From contig CM067354.1 of the NCBI GenBank assembly GCA_034190875.2, positions 71,983,299 to 72,047,298 on the forward strand: a stretch of DNA of 64,000 nt, read 5' to 3'. Source of the stretch: Urechis unicinctus. Lineage: Eukaryota > Annelida > Polychaeta > Xenopneusta > Urechidae. The notes beneath the pieces were generated by a model. It saw only the letters and a list, made by a program, of their open reading frames with translations, did not search any database and had not been told where the DNA came from. Below, piece by piece: positions 1 through 9,829 of this stretch. Within the stretch, counting starts at the first letter, position 1, and the number at the start of each line of letters is the position of its first letter. Both the position numbers and the translations under genes were made by a program.

Positions 1-429
1 TGCATGCACATCACACTTACCCAGGTTCGCCTATACATATTGCCATAGTGTTATTAAAAGACGCCTACTGTCAATAATTGGTGCCAAAATGGCTGATAGT
101 ACAAAACTCTATTTGTTACATTAGCTGGTTCTAAAAAATCCTGCACTTCTTTTCAATCACAGGCCTGTCACATATTGCTGTGCGTTAAACAATGATAATT
201 GTATGTCTTTGAATATTTGTACGCATACGATTTGACCTTTACGTAGTGTTATACCTATGTTTACGCATCACATGCCTTAATCGACGCAAATATACATATA
301 CATCCTCTTCGGTTGTATATAGGAATATATATACCTTTTAAGAGCCGCTCTTCATTAGACGACAGTCATACGCGGCAGAACCGGGTTGTCTAGGGCTATG
401 CAGTTGTGAATCATTGGGTGGTCCTTGAA
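1..429. other. Outer tip of left arm, no gene seen
   Basis: AT-rich sequence beyond the 3' end of the reverse transcriptase relic, mirrored at about 14216-14628. It may include the element's 3' untranslated region. I see no open frame of note and no diagnostic 3' tail. Confidence 0.5.
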
Positions 430-1925
430 ATGTCGGTCTAGCCTATTTTTGAATGTGTTTACTGTCGGTGCATCATTTACGCCCTCCGGATGTCCGTTCC
501 ATCAGTCCACTACTCGTTGACTGACAAAGTAGCCTCTTTGGTGTTTGTTCCTTTCCTTGATATCTTCCTCAGTTTCTTGCCATTTCCTCGGGTACGGCCG
601 TCACCGTTGAAAAGGAATAGACATGACTCTGTGTCGTGTATTCCATTCAAATATTTGAAAGTATTCATAAGATCCCCTCTTACTTTTTATATACCAATGT
701 GGGTAGTTTTAGCTTTCTCAGACTATCATCATAGCTGAGTTATGGTACTCACTTGGTTGCTCGGCGCTGGACCTTCTCGAGTTCTCCTAGTGGGTGGAGA
801 CCACGTTGGTGCCGCGTACACCAGATGCGACCTTATCATTGCCTTATATAGAGTCAGAAACAGAGTCTATATACGCGAAGGTCCTCCACATTAATCCTGC
901 TATTTGGTTACCCTTCTTGACAATGGTCATGATGTGATGATCAAATTGAAAACAACTGCTCACATAAACCCCTAGATCTTTTTCACAGTTAGATTATGAA
1001 GGTCGTACTAATACATTACCATCAAACATGTGGTAATGAAAATCTGGGTGACTTTGGCCGATCCGCTAGACAGTACATTTTTGGGATGGAATTTCAGCTG
1101 CCACCTATTAGCCCACTCTTGCAGTTTGTTCAGGTCATCCTGGATTAGCTTACAGTCCTCAATCGTTTCTACTCTCTGGAATAACTAAGCATCATCTGCA
1201 AAAAGCTTCATTGGGCAAATGGTCTCACCTGGCATATTGTTTATGAAAATTGTGAATATAACTGGGTCGAGGACACTGTCCTGGGGTATACCGCTCTTGA
1301 CTGTTGCCCATTCCGATTCTGCTCCGTTCACTATGACTTTTTGTTAACGGTCCAGTGAAAAGACCGAGATTCACATATACACATCCTCAGATATTCCATA
1401 ACCCTAGACGTTCGTGAGGAGTCGTTTGTGAGGCACAGGGTCGAATGCCGTTTGAAAGTCGAGGTACACTGCATTCACTCCAATGCTATCATCTAGGGAC
1501 TTTGACCAATACTCAAGAGTTTCCAGCAATTGTGTGACGGTTGATCTTCCGTTCATGAAACCGTGTTGGTGTTTCAAGAACAACTTGTTTTCCTTCATGT
1601 GACCAACGACTTGGTCTCGCATGGCACCTTCCATCACTTTGCCTATGATTGATGTCAAACTGACAGGCCTGTAATTTTCAGCATCCGTTTTTGGTCCCTT
1701 TTCATGTATGGGGGTAACATGTGCAACACGATGCCATCAGTTTACGTTTGTCCATTTTGTCTTTGAGGATAACATCGAGGGATTTCATTCCTTCCTCTTT
1801 TTTTTTGCTCCCAGCCTTACGGTGTTTTCAATCTCGCATACACCCACACTAAGCTTTTCCACGCAAAGTTTCTTGAAGAAGCTTTTGTTTTCCTTTTTGC
1901 TGGGACCTCGCTTCTACACTCAGTG
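430..1925 (-). pseudogene. Non-LTR retrotransposon reverse transcriptase relic (CR1/Jockey-like), left copy
   Basis: This is a decayed ORF2-type reverse transcriptase of a non-LTR retrotransposon, the enzyme that copies element RNA into DNA at a nicked target. Reading the minus strand: a block like NYRPVSLTS near 1650-1676, then an intact stretch to about 1404 (HGF, VYLDF, AFD and VPH motifs of the fingers and palm), a GIPQ-type motif at 1281-1292, the catalytic-type FADD at 1188-1202, an EKDLGVYV-like thumb motif at 961-984, and an RGDL plus FKYLN-type C-terminal block at 639-679. A TAG stop sits directly after FADDA (1185-1187) and several frameshifts are present, so it is inactive as it stands. 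No endonuclease domain was found upstream. The family is clear from motif order; the exact clade is inference. Confidence 0.85.
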
Positions 1926-4540
1926 ACCCTGACTTTGCTCATAAAAATCGAGTCGCGACGGGGTTGATAACCTACGTACGAGCAAGTCTGTCATTAGCTA
2001 ACATCATCGATCAAACTTGACATTTTTCAGATTCTGATGACGTCCAATCAATGAAATTAATGGTAAATGAATCAAGTCAAAAATTGGCAAAATCCTGACA
2101 AATAGCATAGTAAACGATTGTTTTTTATTTTATGGATTCATTACCAAATGTGGTCAATTGCATTTTGTAACCACAAAACACTGTAAATTATTGTTTAAGC
2201 AAGATACAACTGGGGACTGTTGATTACGTGGTGTAAATATGATGTCTATTTGACCCTTATTACTATATGCACTCCAACATTACGCAGCCTGTAGAGGAAG
2301 ACAAAGTGAAGGATGCCTAGCTAAATAATGCTCTCCCTTGTATAAGTATAAACAATTTGTATGCGCCAGAGGTCGCTCCAGCGATGGCTTAATAACTCCG
2401 ATTCCGAGACTCATGGTTACGATTCTGCGACGGCGAAATTTTATGAGATTCAATTTCATAACCCATAAACAGCTTAATCTCAAGAAGCGCATTTATGTAA
2501 AGACAATCCGGAATTCGACATCAAGCATTTGCGTCAGGCTAGCGCTGTCACGATGGGTTTCATCTATAAAGAGACGAATTCCTTTCAAACCTGATATCAT
2601 ATCCAGCGTCTGATCCGACGTAAAGGGCCGTTTACAGTTACACTGAAAGTCAGTCTGGTAAGCAAGCATCACAAAATGGCATTGCGATGTTGAAAGTCTG
2701 TGAATGCAACATGAAAGGCGTCTTCAATGTTGCTCTATTTTCTATCCACCATCCAACGAGTGAACCATTCTGTTACTTTGGTATATTACCGGGTGATTAA
2801 CAGTAAGTTTCGCATTTATCGTCAATATTCCGATACACCTGGCATGACACTAAAACCAAAATGATTTATCTCCGACTGAGACAACGATATTTTCGTGCAA
2901 CTATCCAAATGTGTGTGTATAATGAGTGAGTTTTGCTTGTTTTCCACACGATGTAATGTAAGGCTTATGGTAGTGTAGGATATTGATACTCGCTTGTTTG
3001 TCCTCAATCTGCTTTAGATATTAACAGTATGATTCATATTTGGCAAACTCTACGCATTGTTTGATAGGGTAGAGATATTTCCTAAGAAAATGGACGATAA
3101 TATTAGCTACCGAGAGATGTGAAAGGTTGCTTGTAAAACGTCTCTCCGATTTTTGGTTAAGGAATAACATGTGTGTGTATGTAATCAAATACATACCACT
3201 GAGTAAGAGTATGCGATTTATTCCAACAAGGTCAGAACATACATATACAAACAATATGAATAATAGTTTCAACACATCTGTCCGTTTAGGCGTATGTCCT
3301 CAACGATCACAGCAACTAGCTGTCACTTCCGGTTAAAGATGGACGCGGAAACATCTTGCATTCAAGTTGTCAACCAGGGTATTCCAGGATATGGGATGTA
3401 TACATAATAGTGAAGGTCATTAACTTGCTACTCAAACGCCGCCGTAGTGCTGCTGTGTTATTGGAACATCAATATGTTAGCTGTTAATTTGTATCTACTG
3501 TGATAGGGTGGATTTATGGCAATATGTCCATTCTTTATTGCCGTTTGTTGCTGAAATGCAACCAATCACTGTCTGCCTATTGCTTTTGCATCAATGTTCA
3601 AGCATTTGTGAACTAAAATCGTAACGTGTATTACATTCTCAATAATTAGACTGTCACATCGTTAAAGGGAAAAATTATTTGCTGTCGAACGCTCTACATA
3701 TTTAAAATGCACTAAATATTATTTTGTAAATGTCCCGTAACTAAATATTATTTGTATCATTACTACTCTATTTACCAGTATATATTTTGCTTAGACATTG
3801 CTATGATACTTTTTATTGTACCGTCAATGTTTGCCAAAGCATTATAGGGTGACTTTTCCGTGTTTTGTCCCCATTGCGCAACTACCAAATAAAACTGGGC
3901 AATTTAACAAATGCTTTGTGATGGATGGTTGAGCGGTCCGAAATCAATGAGCCAAATTCATATCGATTTGCTGACGTTAACATTATGTTATCATTAAGTA
4001 TTGTTCTCATGTTTCGGTGAGCTACTGGGCCCGGAAACAGCACTGTACCCAGCATGTCATGATAATTACGGATTGCTGAAAATGTCTGCTAATACATTTG
4101 GTGCTTGAGTCTCGTTACATTGCTGGCAGGCCGTACAGTGAAGCGTGCTGGTAAGCTTCCTTTGCAGAGGAAACAGCAAAGTTTGAGCGATTAAACGGAA
4201 AAAACGGATAAGACTACTATAAAAAAGCCAATGAACAAATTTGGACGAAATATTATTCAGCCATCGTATTCTAGATTTGGCCACAATCTTAACTCAAATG
4301 CCGACATAGCTCACGTTCGTGTAAGGTCAAGCACACTCACCCTCCAAAGTACGAGTATATCTTCATAGCATGAATCAAAGTTAAACAGCTTCAGCAGGTA
4401 TGCATCCTTTGGTAAAAGTATGGCTACTGGAAAGGCACATGATATCAAGCATTCCTTATGCGCTAATCAGTTGAAACACGCCAAGCACGTCATTGCTCAT
4501 CCAACCTGTGACATACGTTTTTGGACCTGAATAACGAGTT
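1926..4540. other. No recognised gene (left arm interior)
   Basis: About 2.6 kb of AT-rich sequence, mirrored at about 9830-12639. Only short open frames occur and I recognise none. A cysteine-containing frame on the minus strand at 4066-4284 and a GTGAGT donor-like motif near 4345-4351 (minus) lie downstream of the lectin exons. They could be 3' exons of the same gene, but I cannot show it. Confidence 0.5.
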
Positions 4541-4549
4541 TATCCATTG

Positions 4550-4662
4550 TTATGATGGTTGTCGAAACCAGTGCATTACTTCTTCACCAATATTCGATAT
4601 GACAGGATCAGCCGACAGCCAGCATCCCTCATGATTATTATCAGTTCCTGACACAAAGAATC
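4550..4662 (-). pseudogene. C-type lectin domain, second-half exon block (left copy)
   Basis: A strong acceptor (pyrimidine-rich tract then CATAG) precedes the block at 4662 on the minus strand. The translated block contains SGTDNNHEGCWLSAD, matching the middle of a CTLD, where a G-x-x-D stretch is followed by E-G-x-W and D. It then reads EEVMHWF, and a one-base frame change leads to a DNHHNNG-like segment, the usual carbohydrate-loop neighbourhood. The frame break is a real lesion or a sequencing error. The block lies downstream of the exon at 4820-5026 with an apparent intron of about 160 bases. Confidence 0.6.
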
Positions 4663-4819
4663 CTATGGAATGAAGAAAACACACAAAGCTATTACTAGCA
4701 AAACAACCTGAATTTTATGCCAGTGTTTCCAGTTTTCGTAAATGTCCCGTAACTATCACAACGGGGTAACAAAGTAAGGAATTCGACAACTTATATGTAA
4801 CAACAAATTGATGACTCAC

Positions 4820-5026
4820 CCTAGGAAGTCACGAAAGGTGTAGATCCAAGCCATCTACGTACCTCCGTTATTTCGTTTGCACTTGTGAAACTAGCCAGAT
4901 AGTAGCCATGGCCAATGTAAGAGCACATATCCCGCGCCTCATACCATTTTACACGTCTCATAACAAAAGTATACGAATGGTTATCGTTGTGATATGTTGC
5001 AGACATCCTGGTTGACAGAGATGAAT
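4820..5026 (-). CDS. C-type lectin domain, first-half exon (left copy)
   Basis: The exon starts after a TTTAG acceptor (minus strand, 5026) and runs toward a GTGAGT donor at 4814-4819. The peptide has the CTLD entry pattern: Y-T-F, then a K-W-x-E-A-R-x-x-C helix, a G-x-x-L-A-S-F-x-S-x-x-E strand and W-L-G. C-type lectin-like domains bind glycans or proteins outside the cell, often in invertebrate immunity. A TAG codon just before the donor means that the real donor is a few bases earlier or a base is wrong. This is a partial gene, not a complete reading frame. Confidence 0.65.
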
Positions 5027-5171
5027 CTAAACACAACATTAACAAACTTTTTTGCAGAGGCGAAATACAATATAAAACTTGCTTTAGTACATTTTCAAAC
5101 TACTTGGTTTGACGATCGATGTAAGTTCTTCTGATCAGCTTGTCACAGTGAGGGTTTGCAATTAACCTACA

Positions 5172-5405
5172 TCAGCACCGGGATACATGCTGATATGGCA
5201 GCACTGCCGGTGCATCAGACACTGCAAAGCACTGTGATGATTGTCCGTGCAAAAAAATCTGGTCAACGATTGTGGGTTTAGCTAGTTTTCTTATGTCAGT
5301 TATATAGAACGTTACGCCATTGTTCGAGCTCATTTGGGATGGTATGGTAAAGTAACTGATGAGAACGATCAGCCTCAATAAGGCAAAGACCTTCTCGAAC
5401 GCCAT
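5172..5405 (-). CDS. Probable signal-peptide exon of the C-type lectin gene (left copy)
   Basis: The frame from the second in-frame methionine (MAFEK) gives a basic start, a hydrophobic core (FALLRLIVLISYF) and a polar exit, like a secretory signal peptide of about 24 residues. About 50 residues with one mid-region cysteine follow. It lies 5' of the CTLD exon at 4820-5026 in the same orientation, as expected for a first exon. An upstream in-frame methionine at 5435 is less likely because it delays the hydrophobic core. The donor is not certain; GT dinucleotides lie near 5168-5190. Assignment to the lectin gene is by position only. Confidence 0.5.
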   Translation of the reverse strand: MAFEKVFALLRLIVLISYFTIPSQMSSNNGVTFYITDIRKLAKPTIVDQIFLHGQSSQCFAVSDAPAVLPYQHVSRC

Positions 5406-5439
5406 TCTGTATGCCACTGCCAGGCAGGTTCCCACTTTG

Positions 5440-6254
5440 TTGCCTCTCCTAAGACAAAATGCATCGGTCGGCGCAAGTCACTGCACAGTCGCTCGCAGAA
5501 GTAGACAGAGTGACAGACCATTGGTGAATATTCATTTTTTATTCAAGAGCTATTTGTTCCTAGCTTGTGCCCTTGCAATGGTTTGTCACCCCGGGATATC
5601 AGAATGAACGGACTCATGCATTCTGGATTATTCAATTGTTGGATGCTTCATTGACATGCTACAGCCATACTAAGCGTGTTGAAGTGATAATTGAGATTTA
5701 TTTCTTCTCACAGCAGTAACAGGCTTAGGATTAGTCATAGATATCTAATCGGCTGTGAGTTGCCATGGGCATCTTTAATAATGTACTGGCAAATTTTATA
5801 TATCTCTGTATGATGCAATGACACATACATATATAGACCCAAATATTTACTCGCGACGTGAATTAATCAAATCAACCATGCAAAGTCGCATTTACCATAG
5901 TGTTTACGGGACACTGTCGCTCCCACCATCACAGCGTTGTATTCCGCCATAGTGACATACGTGATATATTTTTACAGCTTTTACAAAGTGGCCAGTTTAA
6001 GCCCTGTAATAGGACGAATTGATAAAATGAATTCAAATGCTATCGTGTCGGTGACATATAGGAATATTTGCGACGCACACACAGAGGCAGTTATATGTTT
6101 TTAGTCGCCAAGCACAGCAAACCAGAAAGGTTATGAACATAAGGTTTGACATCCGCAGAATACTAAGCATACACTGAGAACATGATAATCAAATCGATTT
6201 GTGGTTCAATGAAAATAGATAGAACTGCTATTCATTTATTTGCCTTGGTGGCAA
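5440..6254. other. Inner left arm, no recognised gene
   Basis: Upstream of the lectin exons. No recognised coding sequence. A block of about 35 bases at about 5570-5608 recurs imperfectly at about 6244-6283, at the arm/loop border. The region is mirrored at about 7963-8780. Confidence 0.5.
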
Positions 6255-7962
6255 TGGTTTGCCACCCCGGAATATCAGAATGTGATGGCAATGTTGGATC
6301 AAGTCTCTGCTGTCTCAATCAATAATTCAACGTCCGTTCCTATACCCGCAAACCTCCACAGACAAGCTGAAGGAGTGACAAGTATGTAGTTTGTAATCCA
6401 ATGGGAACCGCAAGTGCCCACACGACCTAACTTTGGCAACTACTTGGATACATCGACTGCTTTGTGACGGAACCCATGAATCCTTACTACAAAATATAGA
6501 TCGGCCCAAGAGGACAAACTCCCGGGAAGACACCTCTTTTTTACGAAGCAGACGTTATTGAACGCATACCCAATGTACAACTACTGCACCAAATGCATTA
6601 CGAATTTTGCTCGGTATTTGCGAGCACTCCGTATTAATGTATTATATAACAGCGCAAAGTCATAACCAATGATTTATTTCATGCAGTAAATCATTTCGCC
6701 AATCTTGATGGCTTTAAAATATTTATTGAATCACATAGTTTCCAGACAGCAGGCATCATTGCCTTTGTGACTGACGTCAGACCCCTCGTTGTTCATGCCG
6801 CTTGCGCAGCAAACATAGTTGATTGGAGTTTGCGTTACAATCGTGTCAAATGGCATTTGTAAAACTATACGCATTATTGATGAGTGCATCGGTGATGCTA
6901 TTTTGAGTGCAACTGACATATCAGGTATATTATCACAAGGTACTGAGAACGGTAATCTTAGAAATACTTCTTACTAAATAGAATTAAATGTGGTTCAGCG
7001 AATCGAAAGTTAGTTACTTGGCAACTTCATGATTCATCGAACATCAATCAACTGGTTTAATATGCAAACGATTTAGTAAATAGGCCAGTTAAACACAATT
7101 TGAATGCTTATTATTATATGAATACAGTTGTTATATTGCAGAGGGTTCCCAGGGCGAATTGCTACGCTATTCTAACCTAATCAATTCACATGGTGATGGC
7201 GAAGACATTGCGACTCTCAAATGCGTCTATAGACAACACCAGTAGATGCCAGGGTATAATAATATAACGAAAGGATATTCACTGCGTAGTGTGAACAAAT
7301 GATTCTTCCCAGGTGGGTAATTGCAATGACTAACGATCCTTCTTTTCCATCGACGCGTTATTCACTCTTTCTTAAAAAAAACCAACGTATATATGTACAG
7401 CACTAAGCCGTAATCGACTGGGATGAATATGTTGGCCTTGGTTGCGGGCCGATAGGACATTACCACAGAACTGTTGACGCTAATGTTGATATATAAATAT
7501 GCTCGTAGTAACGTTTCCTTGCAATTAAGCCACCAAAGTATTTCAATCGAAGTACCGTATAGGCGAGGTGCCGTTCCTGCCAGGTGCTGTATCGTCTCGA
7601 AACCCCATAGAATACAATCCCATAGAAGAACACCACGCTATTCATAATGACATTCTTGTTTTCGAATATATCATAAATGGCACTAAATATTGCATTAACA
7701 TGTGCATGTTCGATTGTAGCTTATTGTTCTGCCGAATATATCCACTGCCTGTCTAGATTTTTTCTTTCTTTTTTGAGCTGCAGCTGAACATTATGATGAC
7801 CGATGGGTCGAGTTACCGACTATCTCTTCATTTCATACATTTTGTTCCTAGTGCTGTCCATAAGCAGCCATAGTCACGTGCTCATCATCTTCAAATATCA
7901 ATTCAGATGACGGATATAAGAAAGCTCGTTAATCCCACCATGATCTACAGCACATGTTGCAA
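6255..7962. other. Unique loop between the palindrome arms
   Basis: About 1.7 kb separates the arms and shows no self-complementarity that I can find. Frames on the minus strand (6327-6533, 6731-6919, 7460-7645) are short. The first contains a possible CCP/sushi half-domain, annotated separately. The second is cysteine-containing and unrecognised, and the third is unrecognised. The loop could be flanking host DNA caught between two inverted copies. Confidence 0.6.
6456..6540 (-). pseudogene. Possible CCP/sushi half-domain fragment
   Basis: The minus strand translates to a stretch with F-V-L-L-G, then C, then D-x-W and a final C (FVLLGRSIFCSKDSW, then SQSSRC). This resembles the second half of a complement control protein module, where a hydrophobic L-x-G segment precedes C, W and the last C. 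The first half is not readable because stops and frame changes lie just upstream. Such modules often accompany lectin domains in invertebrate proteins, but the match is short and could be chance. Confidence 0.25.
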
Positions 7963-8845
7963 CGCCCACCAGGGCAAATAAATGAACGAGCAGTTCTATC
8001 TATTTTTCATTGAACCACAAATTTCGAATTTGATTATCAATGTTCTCAGTGTATGCTTAGTAATTATACTGCGGATGTCACACCTTATGTTCATAACCTT
8101 TCGGTTGCTGTGCTTGGCGACTAAAAACATATAACTGCCTCTGTTGTGTGGCGTCGCAAATATTTCCTATCTGTCCCCGACACGATACGCATTTGAATTC
8201 ATTTTATCCACTTCGTCCTATTACAAGGGCTTAAACTGGGCTCACTTTGTAAAAGCTGTAAAAAAGTAATCACGTATGTCCCTATGGCGGAATACAACTC
8301 TGTGATGGTGGAGCGACAGTGTCCCGTAACACTGCTAAGGGTAAATGCGACTATTGCCTGATTGATTGAGGTGGGGTGATTAATTCACTTCGCGAGTAAA
8401 TAGTTGGATCTATATAATTTCTGTAGTCATTGGCATCATAGAGATATATAAAATTTTGCCATTACATTATTAAAAGATGCCCATAAGTCACCTCACAAGC
8501 CGATTAGCTATCTATGACTAATCCTAAAGCCTGTTACTAACTGCTGTGAGGAACGAATAAATCTCAAATTATCCCTTCATACACTCTTAGTTGGCGCTGT
8601 AGCATGTCCAATGAAGCATCCAAACAATTGAATAATCCCAGAATCATGATTCCGTTTCATTCTGATATCCCGAGTGTGACACGTGCCATTGCAATGGCAC
8701 AAGGCTAGACACATCGCTCTTTAATCAAAAATGAATATTACACACCATGGTCTGTCCACTCTGTCTACTTCTGCGAGCGACTGTGCAGTGACTTTGCGCT
8801 CCACCCGATGGCATTTTGTCGTTAGAGAGGCAACAAGTTGGGAAC
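7963..8845. other. Inner right arm, no recognised gene
   Basis: Mirror of the inner left arm. It holds the counterpart of the 5570-5608 motif near 8659-8700 and no recognised coding sequence. Confidence 0.5.
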
Positions 8846-8851
8846 CGGCCT

Positions 8852-9110
8852 GGAACATGGCATACATAATGGCGTTCTCAGAAGGTCTAATATGCCTTAT
8901 TGGGCTGAAATCGTTCTCATTCAGTTACTTACCATACCATCCAACCAACTAAGCTCCGAACAAGGGCGTAACCTTCTATATAACTGAACATCAACAAAAC
9001 TAGTCTTAAACCCACAATCGTTGACCAGATTTTTTTACGCACGGACAATCACACAGTGCGTTGCAGTGTCCTGATCCACCGGCAGTGCTGCCATATCAGC
9101 ATGGTCTCCG
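8852..9110 (+). pseudogene. Mirror copy of the signal-peptide exon
   Basis: Reverse-complement counterpart of 5172-5405. The initiating ATG GCG TTC is kept near 8869-8877, but small indels soon shift the frame and the hydrophobic core is not continuous in one frame. Confidence 0.5.
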
Positions 9111-9273
9111 TTGGCTGATGTGAAGTTAAATTGCTAACCCTCACTGTGACAATCTTATCATAAGAACTACATCGAATCGATCGTCAACCAAGTAAGTTTG
9201 AAAATGTACTAAAGCAAGTTTTATATTGTAATTTCGCCTCTGCAAAAAAAGTTTGTATGTTAATGTGTTTTAG

Positions 9274-9480
9274 ATTCATCTCTGATCAACCAGGATGTCC
9301 TGCAACATATCACAACGATAACCATTCGTATACTTTTGGAGTTATAGAGACGTGGTAAAATGGTATGAGGCGCAGTAATAATTTGCTCTTACAATTGGCC
9401 ATTGCTACTATCTGGCTAGTTTCACAAGTGCAAACGAAATAACGGAGGTACGTAGAATGGCCTTGGATCTACACCTTTCG
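9274..9480 (+). pseudogene. Mirror copy of the CTLD first-half exon
   Basis: Begins after a TTTTAG acceptor as in the left arm. The KWYEA region is broken by base changes and indels near 9350-9400 (TGGTAAAATGG in place of an open frame). The GTGAGT donor of the left copy is replaced by GGTCGATC near 9491-9498. It cannot encode the domain as written. Confidence 0.6.
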
Positions 9481-9664
9481 TGACTTCCTATGGTCGATCC
9501 TCAATTTAAGCTTGTTACAACACAATAAAGTTGTCGAATTCCTTACTTTGTTACCAACCCCCGTTTGTGATAGTTCGCGGACATTTAACAAAACTGGAAA
9601 CACTGGCATAAAATTCAGGTTGTTTTGCTATTAAATAGCTTTGTGTGTTTTCTTCATTCCATAG

Positions 9665-9800
9665 TGATTCTTTGGTGTCAGGTCAGGAACTGATAATAAT
9701 CCTGAGGGATTTGCTGGCTGTCGGCTGATCCTGTCAATATCGAATTAGTGGGAAGAGTAAATGCACTGGTTTTCGACAACCATCATAACAATGAGATAAC
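9665..9800 (+). pseudogene. Mirror copy of the CTLD second-half exon
   Basis: Counterpart of 4550-4662. The pyrimidine-rich acceptor is preserved, but the block gains several insertions, including six bases near 9681-9686, that disrupt the GTDNN...GCW frame. Confidence 0.55.
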
Positions 9801-9829
9801 TCGTTATATCAACGGTCCAAAAACGTATG

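Larger units (their letters stand above)
1..6254. repeat. Left arm of giant inverted repeat
   Basis: This arm reads as the reverse complement of 7963-14628. Anchors seen directly are the palindromic 8-mer TGCATGCA at 1-8 and 14621-14628, the block at 2282 against 12232, the block at 4829 against 9489, and the block ending near 6250 against 7963. Similarity stops just after the motif TTTGCC near 6242-6254. The arm holds a non-LTR reverse transcriptase relic and C-type lectin exon blocks. It begins at the first base of the window, so the true outer end may lie further left. It could be a genuine inverted segmental duplication or an assembly or long-read fold-back. Confidence 0.9.

Noticed and set aside
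490..738. Plus-strand frame of 82 residues at the left tip
   Set aside because: It is the antisense shadow of the reverse transcriptase relic on the minus strand.
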